Source of the DNA: Talpa occidentalis
Lineage: Eukaryota; Chordata; Mammalia; Eulipotyphla; Talpidae
Length of the DNA stretch: 64,000 nt
Direction: 5' to 3'
Assembly (NCBI RefSeq): GCF_014898055.3
Contig: NW_023604295.1
Span: forward strand, 67,295,730 to 67,359,729
Shown piece after piece: positions 1 to 12,790 of the stretch (its first letter is position 1; every line of letters begins with the position of its first letter). The position numbers and the translations under genes were made by a program. The notes beneath the pieces are model-generated. The model was not told where the DNA came from. It saw only the letters and a program-made list of their open reading frames with translations, and did not search any database.

Positions 1-24
1 ACCCCATGATACATGAATTATGAT

Positions 25-272
25 TTTTTTTTAAGATTTTATTTATTTATATAAGCACTGGGTACAGTCAGAAGCTTGGGAGGGTGAGAGAATTCACCAG
101 AGCCAGAGCAGGGAGCAGAACAGGCAGACTGACAAAGTACACTGCTAAGGGGAGCAGCGGGTGGCAGGAGAGTGGGACCTTCGCCCAGCGGCCGGGGATT
201 GAACCAGCGCTGCAGAGACTGCGGGCAGCTTCGCAACCGAGCGCTCAACTGCTACGCCACTGGGGAGGCCCG
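25..272 (-). mobile_element. tRNA-derived SINE, young subfamily (full length)
   Basis: Reference description of the SINE that recurs through the window. Read on the minus strand it starts GGGCCTCCCC and has a pol III A box fitting TRGYNNARNNG, then a B box (GGTTCGATCC in good copies). About 170 bp of unrelated body follow, ending in ACTGTACCCAGTGC and a (AAAT)n/poly-A tail. The young subfamily is GC-rich and has CACTGGGTACAGTCAGAAG near its tail when read antisense. This copy is flanked by TGAATTATGAT at 14-24 and 273-283, so it is an L1-mobilised insertion. Short frames inside it are not genes. Confidence 0.93.
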
Positions 273-283
273 TGAATTATGAT

Positions 284-2839
284 CTTAAAGTAAAAAATAA
301 TTAACATCTTGAGAGGTGAACTTGCCCACTGGTAGAGGCAGAGACAGGATGTGAAACCCTTCCTGGCTGGTATCACATCTTCTCTTTTTTATAGAATCTC
401 CTACTTCCAGTAGTACCTCTGCAGTAGAATGTCTAGTAGCAAGTCAACCAACCATTCCTAAATCCTTCTGCCTTTCAGAGAGAAGACTTGGGACATGATT
501 CTGAGCAGACAGAATCCTCTCTATTTTTAAGGGGAAAGATAGGTACAGCCAGAATCAGGATGAATGCACCTCTGTGAGACTAGACGAGTCCATTTCAAAG
601 CACTTTAAAAGAGGGAACAGATGGCAGAGCCATTTTGTACGCAGAACTGAGAGGCTATCATGATTCAATTGATACATGAAATTAGGGAGAGTTGGGCATT
701 ATGGAATGAATCTTCTGGCTTAAGAGACTAGATAATCAAAGGTACCACCAATCAACACAAAGAATATGGAAAGAGGCTTTATGATCAGGAGATTAAATAT
801 GATCTGCAAACAATGAGGTATATTTTAGCAAGTATTCAAATAAACTCAGTAGAGAGAAACCAGGAATTTTACAACAGCACATTTTATATATTTCCTGGTA
901 GTTAATTTATTGCAGGCCCAGGCAAAGGGACTCTATCGTGGACTATAAATTTCATTATCAGTCACGTCAGAAAAACTCTGGGGTTTATTATTTAAAATCA
1001 TTTAAATATATGCAATACAACTTTTAAGATATAAAACAAACTATTCTGGTGAGATATGCAAATCCCAGCAGGAAGTTCATTTATTATGGCTATTGTCTGA
1101 GAAGTTGCTAGGGCAAATAAGACATTAGGAAGAGTAGAAAGACAGATTTATGACCATGACATCGTTTTATGGGCTTTGGCTTTTGCACAATTTGAAATAA
1201 TTGGCCATAGTAATATTCCTTATGATCACTGTCATCAAATCTGAACATCATTTTTGATTATGGGAGGAAAGACACAATTTTCTCTTAGCATAAAATTTCA
1301 GAGGTATGAGGGAAGGATGACTGGAGAGATGGATAATAAAATTTTTTTTAAAAAGTTTTTCTCTTGCCTTGTTTTTGAGAGTATTCTAATAGAATTATCT
1401 TATGTTAAAAGAAGTAGAATTATTTCTTTGAGTCAGTATGATATTTTTGGCACTCTGTATTCAAAAGGGATGATGGTGTTTATGTGTTACAAAAACAAAG
1501 ATTGTGTTTAAGAAAGCACATCTATGGCATGTTCTGTTCTAGCATGCCAATGGTCATGTGCAGCTGTCAATCTGATTACCATCACTTCCAACCCTGTTTC
1601 TGAAGGACTTATACTGTGGCTATGAGTTTACTCACTTACAAGTATTACTGAATGTCTACAGTGTACCAGGCAGCATTCTTCATAGGGAAGAGAGACAATA
1701 AATAGGCAAACATAAATATAATTTTCAGGCAGTCAAGTGTTTGAAGGGTGAGTAAGTAAAATTTCTTGTTTTACATAGGTGAGTTTGAAATTGTGGTCAG
1801 GATTCATTCAATCATGCAGCATTTCCTAAGGCATGATAAAAGATAGATATAAGAGTAGAACCAATAGGCTTATTGATGGATTGGATGAAGGTGAGAGGGA
1901 AAAAGAAGAGTTTGGATTAACACACATGTTTATGGCCTATGTATGCAGGGGTTTAGTGATATGATCAGAAAAATAGGGAATATTTGGAAAGGAGCAAGTT
2001 TGGCTGGGATGTTGAGATATTGATTAAGTATACAAAGAATGATATCATAGAGCCATTTGATATCTAAATCTAAGAATTCAGTACTGGAACTGCGATACTG
2101 AACTTTTGAATAAGTGAGTCTTTTTTAAGCCACAGGAGAAGTGGAGACTTCATCCACATCTGAGTGTGGGTGAAGAAGAGAAGAGGTCTGAAGAGAGACT
2201 CCTACCCCATTCTGACATTTAGAAGTCCTGAAAAGGAGGCCAAGCTGCAGAGTTACTACTCACGGGTAAATGCCTACACCATGCATTATTTAGTATCTTT
2301 AGGCAGTAACAAAATATTGCACAAAGCCCCATTGGTATGAAATACCAAATGTTACCAAAGAATTGATTCACTCATTGGCAATTCTGTTTTTATTCATTTT
2401 AATCAAATTAGTCAGGGAATCCCTGGAATCTACCTTCAGTGGAAAAATAGTAACATTTAAAATTAATTTAAAATTTGATTTACCTAAGTTAATTTCAAAT
2501 GGTCATGCCAAACTTATAAAACTATTGCTGGTTGAATCTATAAATATTAGTCACTTTATTTTAGGCTCATTCCTATGCCTTTAAGATAGAAAACTAGTAA
2601 TACTAATTATAACAAAGTTATGAGATTTTGACCAAGTATAGTAGTATTACCCCTTATATTTATTACTAACAATTTAACTTTTGAATTAAAAGAAGTAAAA
2701 AATATGAGCAATCATCCCATGAACTTCTATTAGGTGATTATTCTAATAGCATATCAGCATATTTCCAAATATCTAATTGCATCTTATGACGGTGAACATC
2801 ACCATAGCTATTTATAGTAACAATATAAAAAATTCTTTT
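284..2839. other. Unassigned non-coding sequence
   Basis: About 2.5 kb of AT-rich sequence in which I recognise no exon, RNA gene or repeat. Short frames at 1254-1511 and 2363-2584 have no recognisable protein features. Very old repeats could be present but cannot be identified by eye. Confidence 0.6.
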
Positions 2840-3113
2840 GGGCCTCTCTGGTGGTGTAGTGGGCTAAGCACAGCGCTGTGAAGCCATCTGCAGCCTCTGC
2901 AGTGCCAGTTCGATTCCCGGCCAGCCAGGAAGATACCCACGTGGCGAGGCAAACCTCTCCTGTCTTGTCCGCTGCTCCCCTCAGCAGTGTACTTCGGTCC
3001 TTCTGCCTATTCTGCTCTCTGCTCTGTCTCTGGTGAATTCTCTCACCCTCCTGCATCTCTGGCCTGTACCCCAGTTCTTGTATAAATAAATAAAAAAAAC
3101 TTAAAAAAAAAAA
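2840..3113 (+). mobile_element. tRNA-derived SINE, older subfamily
   Basis: Starts GGGCCTCTCTGGTGGTG and ends CTTGTATAAATAAATAAA followed by an A-rich tail. It has the older-type body, with CCAGCCAGGAAGATACCCAC after the B box and CTGTACCCCAGTTCTTG near the end. The B box (CAGTTCGATTCCC) is intact while the A box has decayed CpGs. No clear target duplication was found. Confidence 0.9.
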
Positions 3114-3416
3114 ATCTCATTTAAAAATAAATAAATAAATAATTCATTTGAAAAGAACCTTGGCAGTAAGTAACACATCCCCAAAATGTTCATGTCATTT
3201 GACCAGTAATCCTATTGCTGGATATTTATCATGTAGCAATAATTTAAATGAAGTAAAATAGTAGGTATCTGAGACAATTCATCAATAGTAGGCATCTGAG
3301 ACAAACTGAACCCAATAATGTTTATGAATCTACCAATAAGTTTTATAGTGTTCAGTAAGTTACCAGACTAGTCAAATTCCTGAAGAGCTCACAAAGGGGA
3401 TTCAAAGTTACCCTGT

Positions 3417-3770
3417 GCCATAAACTGGTTGTTTATGTTCCCTGAAAACTCATTATACTGAAGTCTAAAACACCAAAAGGTATTTGGAGGTGGTGCCTCT
3501 GGAAGGTGACTAGGTCATGAAGAGTGGAATCCTCGTGAATGGGATTAGTGTCCTTATAAAAGAGACCCAGGAGATCCATATTCCCTGAGAAGGATATAGT
3601 AAAAAGACAGCCATTCATGAACCAGGAAGAAAACTCTCAGACACCAATTCTAAACATATTTTGATCCTGAAGTATCCAGCCTCAAGATCCGAGAGAGACA
3701 CGCTTCTATTGTTTATAAACCACTTAATCTATGGTATTTTATTACAGCAGCCCAACCTGATTAAGGCTTT
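3417..3770 (+). mobile_element. MaLR-type LTR (MLT1/MST-like), old
   Basis: The run AGGTGACTAGGTCATGAAG, then GGGATTAGTGTCCTTATAAA, then AACCAGGAAG, and finally TTTATAAACCACTTAATCTATGG followed by TTACAGCAGCCCAACCTGATTAAGG, matches the layout of mammalian MaLR LTRs as I know them. It is well diverged. Family assignment comes from recalled consensus features, not a search, and the ends are approximate. Confidence 0.7.
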
Positions 3771-4128
3771 ATACCCTTCTTTCATACCTGGAACTAGGGG
3801 AAGGCAAGAGAGATGCCTAGAATGCACAATTTAAGACAGAACCTGCATAGCCTTGAGAGTAACTGTCTCCTTAGGTATTGTACTCTCAGCATTATTCCTA
3901 TTGGGTATTGGCTTAGTGTGTGGATTTGATGACATATCTGATGACATAGAATCGGGGTAAAAGATGCCCAGATCCTTATGTTGCTGGACTAGCCCTCATG
4001 GGGGTAGTGGGGACTGTTTGAAATACAGGTATATTCTGGGTTTTTCTTTGACACAAAGGGAATATGCAAACTTACTATGCTAACATCGGGTCTAATTCTT
4101 CAGAATCAGCTTGACATCCTTCTCATTG
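3771..4128. other. Unassigned non-coding sequence
   Basis: About 360 bp between the MaLR LTR and a truncated SINE. Nothing recognised. Confidence 0.5.
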
Positions 4129-4303
4129 GCAGAAGGATGGAAGTACACTGCTGAGGGGAGCAGCGGGCGGCAGGAGAGGTCTGCGCGCCATGCGGGACCC
4201 TCCTCCGGTGTCCGGGGAGCAGCCGGGGATCGAACCAGCACTGCAGAGGCTGCAGGCACCTTCGCAACCCAGCGCTCAACCACTGCGCTACCAGGGGAGG
4301 CCC
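4129..4303 (-). mobile_element. tRNA-derived SINE, truncated at its 3' side
   Basis: The 5' half of a young-type SINE in reverse orientation: GGCAGAAGGATGGAAGTACAC at the left, through the antisense B box (GGGGATCGAACC), to GGGGAGGCCC at the right. The A-tail third is missing, so this is not a normal 5' truncation. A later deletion or internal priming may explain it. A 142-codon plus-strand frame crosses this element and is not a gene. Confidence 0.88.
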
Positions 4304-7300
4304 TCCTCTTTAAATTTAACTCTCTGCTCTCTATAACAATTGGTACCAGCATAGGAAAATATGGGGAAATTTTTATCTTACACGTGTGTGTAAATAGTAC
4401 AGCTTGCTCAGGTTCTCTGATTCATTCAGAGGTCACTTTACATCTTAGCAGAGATCCCTCTTATGAAAAAAAATCAGACATGAAACAAATAAATATGCAA
4501 AGAATTCCCAAATTACACTGCATTTGTGTAATTCTTTAAAGCAACCAAGAATAAATCACAAGAACCTTCTCTTCCTCCTATAATGGTGTCTCTTTTGGGA
4601 TCCTACAAAAATAGAGTAGTATCACTGAAGGTTATCACATTTTCCACAGAATTTGTACTTGTCAATTCTATCTATCACAAAAAATATCTTTCCACTGACT
4701 CCTGTGAATTTGACAGAGTTGTGCTTTATATAGCATGGCTTCATCAGAAACATGAGCAATAGTACCGAGACAGCATCTGCAAACCCCATGGATGATGAAA
4801 AATTTGACAAATATTTAAAACAAATCAGTAGTCTTACCATTTGTCTTCTCTAAATTTTTAAATTTAAACTTCTTTATGTTACTTGTAGTAAGTGCATCTG
4901 AAAGACTGCCAGAAGCCGAGGTCAAGTCACATTCCAGCTGTGCATCTCATTTGTAAAATTTGTTTGTAGAATGCAAAAGCATTGCTTAGTTAATATACAG
5001 AACAAAGGCTAGAGCTCTCAAAAATTCAACAAGTGTAGCATTCCCAACTGGTAGAGTCTCAAGGGCTCATGAATAATGTTTAGCTACCTAAAATGCAGAC
5101 CTGTGTAAGAATTTTGCAATTGGGATGGTAGAGATTATTTTCTGACCTTTTTCTATTGTATATCAGCTTTTTAAATTTGTTTTTCTTATCCTGTATATAA
5201 CTATTCAGACATTTACTATCACTATCAAAGATGCTATCACTACTAAAGACCTTTAGTGACTATTTGTGTATAATATATATTATGTATTATATAGAGATGT
5301 ACTTATCTTTTAGGAACTTAACATCTAAATGAAGAAGAAGAATGTAAATTAAGATGATTAAAAATGCTATTCCAAGTGAAGTTAATACCTCCAACATTAG
5401 TAGCATTCAAATGTGAGGCTACCAGATAACAAAGCTGATTCTTATTTTTTAACACATACGGAAATATATTAATAAAGATAAGAAATATGACATCCTTTAA
5501 TATGAGTGAGTGTGTGTGTGTATGCCACGTGTTTGGCCATTTGGAACTTCAGTAAAACTATAGAATCACAATATTCAGACAGATCCACTTTGAGCATATA
5601 ACACCTTATATTTATAAAACATTCCTGTAATTTTCTTATTTTGATGCTAAATAGTAACTGTAAGAATTTCAAGAAGACCAAGAATTATTTTACCCCTTTT
5701 TATAGGCATAAAATAGAGACACAAAGATGTTTAGAGATTTGAACAAGATGATATTAACAAGAGGTCTAGGGAATAAACTCACTGAACTCTCATTTACTTA
5801 CTAAAAGTACAATTTTTTTTAAGTCTACTTTAGTCACTTGTCACTGGCTACACATGTACTTGGCCCTTCGAAGCTTGTGGCATAGTGAATATAGGGACAT
5901 AATTTATACATAAACAACATATAAAGGCAGTAAGTTCAATAACATATACAAATAAATGTAAGAAGCTAATATAGTGAAAAACAATTTTTAGAGAATCTCT
6001 AGTAAGATTTTGTTTAGGATGAAGTTAGTTGCTAAAAAGTTCACAATTGAGAAATTCAAATGGTGAGTTAATTTGGTAAGGTATAAAGTTAGAAATGTAG
6101 ATAGAAGCCAGATTAAGAAGACTCCTCATACCCGGAATAAAGACACTTGAGTTTATCAATCGTCTAACTCCGGGCTGTTGCCATAGGTTATTGACTTTCC
6201 AAGTACCACCCCCAAAAATAAATAAATAAATAAATTGACAATATATAGATTAAAGACAAATGAATAAAAATAAATGTTCTGCGAACCAGCCATAACCAAA
6301 AGGAGATTCAATAAGAAATGATTATTTGTATTCATATGTTAACATGAAATACCTAGGAAAATATTCAAATAAAAACCACACGAAATCCATATAAAAGTCA
6401 ATTATAAAATTGTTTTGACAAACATGAAACAAGTCAGTATTATATTTTCCATGGGAAATCTAGTTGGTCCTTTCAAATTAATTTTTACTTAAAATGCTAT
6501 TCTAATAAAAATTTTCACTTTTTTGATATCTCACAAAAACGTCCATGCTCACTGAGGGGACAAACAAGAAAGCACTTGCTCTACAGTGCAAAATATAAAA
6601 TGTACAATAAGTAAAAGTAGTGTAGGTGTGTTGCAACAATTGAGAGAGAGAGCAATTAAACAGAAATCCATCACCATGAACAGAAGCATCTAGCTGAAAA
6701 TTTAGTATTTCATAACAGCACGAAAGGTAATAAATTTTCAAGGCATATATTAGAACAATGGGCTTACTCTTTAGAAAAAAATCAAGATAGCAATGATATC
6801 ATATACATATGATATATAGAATGATATACATATGATATATAGAATGAATGACAACTTGATAATATAACTAAATATAAAATAAAACCATTAAAATTGGAAA
6901 ATATAAACAAACATGATTCCTGGTGATCTTGGGATAGAAAGCTGTAAATTTACTTTTGGTTTCATGAAGTCAAGACCAAACCAAAGTAAAAAAAATATGA
7001 AATGTTAAAAAAAAATATGAAATGTTGACTCATATAAAATTTATTGCCATTAATAGTGATGGAAAAAGTTCAAAGATATCAGCAAAGAGAAAATTTTGCA
7101 ATATATGACAAAGCACTGAAAAACATAAGCTATAGTGTGAATTATAACATGGTATATTTATTGTACAGTAATATGAAAAAAGGCAATGGTAGATAATTTA
7201 AAAAGGACAAATAGTATAAATTACCACGAAATATAAAAATTATATTAACCTTATAGTTAATCAAATGAAAAGATATACCAACAAAATATACCAACAAAAA

Positions 7301-10300
7301 TTGAGATGCATTTTTTGGCTACAATTCAGGAAAAAATTATAAAACTAAGACATAATACTCAATTTTTATGAGAAGATTATATGATGGAAATCTGGAAAAT
7401 TTTATTTTATTATTTACATAGCTTTATATATTATATATCAAATGAGGGAACTGTTCTTCAAATAAAATCACTTTTGTATATTGGAAGCATCTGTAAAGTA
7501 AATAATATGAAAGAAATATTTTTCAGTTTAAACTGTAAATACTGTCATTCATTTTTGTTGTAAATCTAATAGACAATGAAAATGATAAAATGCATCTTAT
7601 AAATGAATCCAGAGAAGAATGTTGTTTTTTTTCCTCAAATACTGTAGGACTAAAGGGCAACATATTCTACAACTGGAACATAATCTGACCAAGTTGAAAT
7701 GTGGGTGGGTATCCCAGCCCCACCATTTGTCAGACCCTGCTGTAGGACAAACCACTGAGTCTCAGAGAATCACTTCTCTCTTCCACAAAATGGGGATATG
7801 CATTTCTGTCAGGTTGTAAAGATAAAATACATTGGAATACAACTGTGAAAACTATGAAACAATTTGTTCTTAAGATATTATAACTGTACTCATGGAATTA
7901 TGGGGAGTTCTAAGATTTTTTTAAAAATTATTCTTCTATTAATAGTTTGTATCCAGGGAAGAGGCATTCCTTCTACTTTCCATTTAGTGAGGTCTAATAT
8001 CACTTTTATATGCCATAAGAATCATAAGTCTATTCATTCAGATAGTACTTCCCTACCATTTTAGTATAAATATTATATATTTGTATCTTATATCAAATTC
8101 AAAGTTTTCTAAAAAAGATTTTGTACTGCAACACGTGACAATGATTTTAATGCAACCTGTTTAGCCACTACAGAATTATTCCCTATCCACAACCTTGAAA
8201 GGGTGTGATCCACTTATATACTTTATAAGAAGTGCAAAGACAGATTTTCTCTACTAAGGTTCTGAGGTAGCAATGATGGTCAATGAAAGGTTGTATGTGC
8301 TTGAGAAGGTGTATCTGGAAGGACATGTGTAGACAGAGAAATCACATAGACTTGAGTTAAATCTTGTTATACTTCTTTATGACAAAAAAAATTAAGTTTC
8401 TCAGGATTTTAACCTATTAATTTAAAAGCCCTTTCAAGGATTATGACTATGAAGGGAAGGATAATGGCCTCTCCCTTCTGATATAAGCTAAGACTAATCG
8501 TGGCAGATTCCACCTAATCAAGAAAGATGGCCAAGTTTACAGATGAATTTAAGAAAAACTGGTTCTTTAGGCTTTTAAAATCTAGGCTCCTTTTCTCAAA
8601 ACTGAAAGGTTCCAAATCACACAGTCTAAACTTCAGTTATGAAAGATAAGAATAGAGAGCTCTATCGCCTTTATTTCAGCTAGAATTAACGGGTCCTTGT
8701 CTTGTCAAACACAGTTGCCAAGATTCCCAAGAGCAGCTAAAAGATGTTTTGAATTATTAGTGCTATGTTGCAGTGGGTAATACGCAGACAGAATGTTGAC
8801 ATGACTACTTGCTGAATCTGGGACTCATTATTTCAAGTGATATTTAATATAAGACGGTATGAATATATTCAACTAAACTATTCATTGTTACTTGTACACA
8901 TAACTAAGTCTCCTCTCATAACATGAGTCAAATTAGTTTTTTCAAGAAACCATCTTAGCTATTGATGCAGTTGTCAGGAATATTACTTGCAGTGATAGTT
9001 AGAAAACAAAATCATACCTTATATGCTTTTCAAATATCACAACTGCTTCAAAAAACAAAGTATAATAAATTCAAAACATAAAATTAGGGTTTTTGATGGT
9101 TAGGCATTTGACATAACACTGACTTTAATGTATACACTGGTCTCTACTTGCATTAAACATCTATCTCAAAGAAGACTTTATTCCACTAATTCTCCTTATG
9201 AGTGTGATTAAACATTGATTTATGTCAATTATAAGATGAGAAATAATGCAGAAAGAGAGGAAATATTCAAGTTTAAACAGAGCCAAAACCCTCTGTAACT
9301 TGGATTAAGCTCAAAGTTAAATATCTGCAAAGATGAATGAATATCAATATCTTGGCATAAATTGAGACAGTTTTACTCAATGTTAGTGGACATGAAAGAG
9401 ACAAAAGATTGATATGAGGAAACTGTAACAATTATTGTCCATTTTAAAGAACAGAAATGAAGATAACAATGTCAATCTATGTTATGGAAAAAAATAAAAG
9501 TAGATGACCAGTAAAGTCGATTATTGAGTAAGGTGATATTAGTTTCTTCCCGTGAGGTTTTATTATATAAGAAAAATAGCCCTCTATCTTGGTGGTTGAG
9601 GGCAGGGAAGATTATGATAGAAAGCTTCTCCGATCTTTTTTTTTTTTTAAACCTTTATTTTATGAAACAGTTTGAAAGGGTGAACTGTCATAGAGAAAGC
9701 CACTACTGAATGGATAAAAAGAAGTTTTTAAATGATTTTTAGAACATCACTCCTATCCAAGAGTATTTGTGAAGTGTTCGGTACCCTGCCTTGTTTACAG
9801 GTGCTCTTACCCCAGGCAACATGAGAATCGAAGTTTCCCTTTGTTGACTTTCACTCAGTGTGGTGGAAAGAAATGAAAAAGACTCCTGCCTCCCAGGACT
9901 CATTGATCTTATTGGAAAGAAGACATAGGTGAATAAATAAAATACAGACAGCATGGAAACTTACAAAGGTTCATGCCTAGTATACAAGAGTGGGTTATGT
10001 TCTGGTTAAGGAAGTTTGCCTGGAAAGAAAAACAAATAAATCTAAATTTTGGTGAATGACTAAATTCACCAAATTTAGGTGGGTAAAGCAGTGGCAGGAA
10101 ATAAACTGGATGATAAAAGAGGGCTAGCAGGGTAAATTATATGACTTGGTTGGTTCCCAGATAGAAATTGGGAGCCACCAAATGAGATTAAGCATGGAAA
10201 AGAAGTAAACTTTAAAGCTAATTTGGTGACAGTATGAGGCAGATAATTCAGAGGGCTGAGGCTAAGTCCAAGAAGATGCAGTTACAGATATTTTAATATA

Positions 10301-10809
10301 GTCCAGGCCAGGCAGTGTGCATTAAATTAAGGTATTCGTTAAGCAGGTAAGTAGATTGAAGACATCCATTCAGACTGACTGAACTTGGCTTGGTAAGAAG
10401 AAATTTTTTAAAAAAGGAATATGGGAATTTCTCTGATGGATATGGAATATGAGGCTTAAACATTCAGCAGAAAAAGATGATGAGTTTAGTTCTGAATCCT
10501 AACTGGGCCTGAGGGTTACCTATTTCTGCATATGGTGATCTCCAATGTCTGTACTTAGAGGAGGTTTGGACTAAACACACAGAAGAGAAGGGAGTTTTCC
10601 CAAGTTCAAGTCCCACTGGAGCTACTGGACATGACTTTACTTGTATTGGGTGACGGCATTAAATAACACAATAACACATAATGAGGAATTTATTCCCTTT
10701 TCAATTTTCTTTGCTTTTGGATTAATCTCTTGAGAGAGCATCATTTTGGTGAAAATTTGTTTTTAACTATTGCTATCTCCTTTATAAGCCAAGGGTAAAT
10801 TAGCCGTGG
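4304..10809. other. Long unassigned AT-rich interval
   Basis: About 6.5 kb without a supportable gene. Parts around 6.2-7.4 kb look like heavily decayed L1-type A-rich sequence but cannot be assigned firmly. Simple repeats are minor: a (TG)n run near 5510-5522, an (AAAT)n run near 6216-6235, and a 23-bp duplication at 6801-6846. Confidence 0.55.
6801..6846. repeat. 23-bp perfect tandem duplication
   Basis: Two identical, directly adjacent 23-bp units (6801-6823 and 6824-6846), AT-rich, beginning ATATACATATG and ending TAGAATG. Probably replication slippage. Confidence 0.9.
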
Positions 10810-11665
10810 GCCCAAGAAATGGGCAGAAGAACTTAAGACATTTCTCCAAAGAGAAAATGCAAATGGCCAACAGGCATATGAAAAAATGTTCAACATCCCT
10901 TATTATCAGGGAAATGCAAATCAAAACCACACTGAGATACCATCTTACACGAGTGAGAATGGTACATATCAAAAAAAACAAGCAACAACAAATGTTGTGG
11001 AGGATGTGGTGAAAAAGGAACTCTCCTCCATTGCTGGTGGGAGTGCAAACTGGTCCAGCCACTATGGAAAGCTGTCTGGAGGTTTCTCAGTCTACTAAAA
11101 ATGGAGCTTCCATATGACCCAGCAATTCCACTCCTAGGGATCTACCCAAAGGACACCTGTACACCTATGCTTACTGCAGCATATTTACAATAGGTAAAAC
11201 CTGGAAACAACACAAATGCCCAAAAATAGATGGCTGGATCAAGAAGATGTGGCATATATACACAATGGAATATTATTCAGAAATCAAAAAAGATAAACTC
11301 ATGCCATTCGCAGCAACATGGATGGAGCTAGAAGGAATTATGCTCAGTGAAATAAGCCAGAAGGAAAAAGAAAAATATCGGATGGTTTCACTTATAGCAG
11401 GAATATAGGGGAACCAAATAAGATATCAGTGTAAAAAAATAATAACAGTACAAAACACAACAAAGCAAAAACAGACAATTATAAACCAGAGACATACTTC
11501 AGGAGAGGAGGAGGGAGAGGGATCAGAGGGGGGGAGGGAGAAGCACAGAGGACTGTGGTGATGTTGCATGGGTGCCTTGGGGAAGGAAATCTATGAGTAC
11601 TCAATCTGAGGGGGTGGGGAGAAGCAAATATTGTTTAAAAATAAAAATAAAAATAAAATAAAATG
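10810..11665 (+). mobile_element. L1 LINE, 5'-truncated (end of ORF2 plus 3' UTR)
   Basis: Begins in the C-terminal third of L1 ORF2 (AAATGGGCAGAAGAACTTAAG). It runs through the conserved ATGGATGGAGCTAGAAGGAA block and the end of ORF2 near 11406. A purine-rich 3' UTR with G-runs (11505-11545) and an (AAAAT)n tail follow. Reading through it gives several frames, so ORF2 is broken by frameshifts and stops. No convincing target duplication was seen. Confidence 0.93.
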
Positions 11666-11699
11666 AAATCCCTAAAAATAATTTAGTCCACAAACTCAA

Positions 11700-12180
11700 A
11701 AATAAATAAATAAATGTCTTGAAGAGAGGTTAAGGGTCCAAATGAGATTAGAACTAAGACTAAAGTAGCATCAATTGCAAGAATTTACACAAATGTCACA
11801 GGCAGCACTTAGCTTTAGGAATGTAGAATGACTAAAGGACTGATCCCGATCTGGGGGGGATCAGTTCTCTGACATGTTATTTTCCCCTCTCACCAGTACA
11901 TGGAATTGCCTCCCCTACCACTTATCAAAACATTTTGCTCCCATAGTTGTCCTCTTTCCACATTTTTAAAAATAAGCTTTTTCTTCTGTCTGGTTCATCC
12001 TTATTCCAACATTAATGTCTATTCCAATATTAATTGCTCCCACTTTAAAAACAACTCTCCATGACCTGTTTCAGCTACCTTTAATCCACTTCTTGACAAT
12101 ATCTTGAAGGAATTAGTTATATACAATATTCATTTCTAAACCTCCCATCATTTCTTCTCTCTTGTTATTCTTTCAAAGTA
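11700..12180. other. Unassigned non-coding sequence
   Basis: Pyrimidine-rich stretch with no recognised feature beyond an (AAAT)n run at 11697-11714. Confidence 0.5.
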
Positions 12181-12790
12181 CAAATATTTTTTTCAGATTT
12201 ATACATACAATTCTATTTGCTATTTTGAACAACTAATCCATACACACAAAATTCATAGGCATTCAAATATATCCAACAGCCAATCTCTTCCCCATTTCTG
12301 TACCCTGTTTTTCTCCTTTTAGGTAACCACTATTATTTACTTTTTTTCATATACACTTTTATGCACAGACTGATTTTGTCGTTAATAAAAAGTACCTATT
12401 CCTTTTAACATACTTTGAAGATCCTTTTATATTAATACATGGAAAACTAGCATAATAATTTTAACAGCTGGCCAGTATTCCATTGAATGGATGTAAATAG
12501 TTTATTTATTGTCTATTATTTATAGGTATTGTTTTCAATAGTTTACTTATATAAAAAAGCGGCAGGGAGTAACTTTAAACACATTATTTTTCCTAGGTAT
12601 TAATATATCCATAAGGTAAATTCCTAGGATTAAAATCTCTAGGTCACCAGTCTTTGTGCAATTCTTATTAGTCAATATGTGGTCGCCTTTATTTCAACTG
12701 AAATACCTCTTATCAAGGTGATATAAAATTCCAAGGTAATTTTTTGCCCCATAATTCAACCCTCCAGCAGCACTGGACTTAGTTATCATC
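12181..12790 (-). mobile_element. Probable ancient antisense L1 3' region
   Basis: The phrases CCAGTATTCCATTGAATGG, GTAAATTCCTAGGATTAAAAT and the following text resemble the antisense 3' end of old mammalian L1s (end of ORF2 to 3' UTR). It is highly diverged, and the edges and family are uncertain. Confidence 0.5.
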
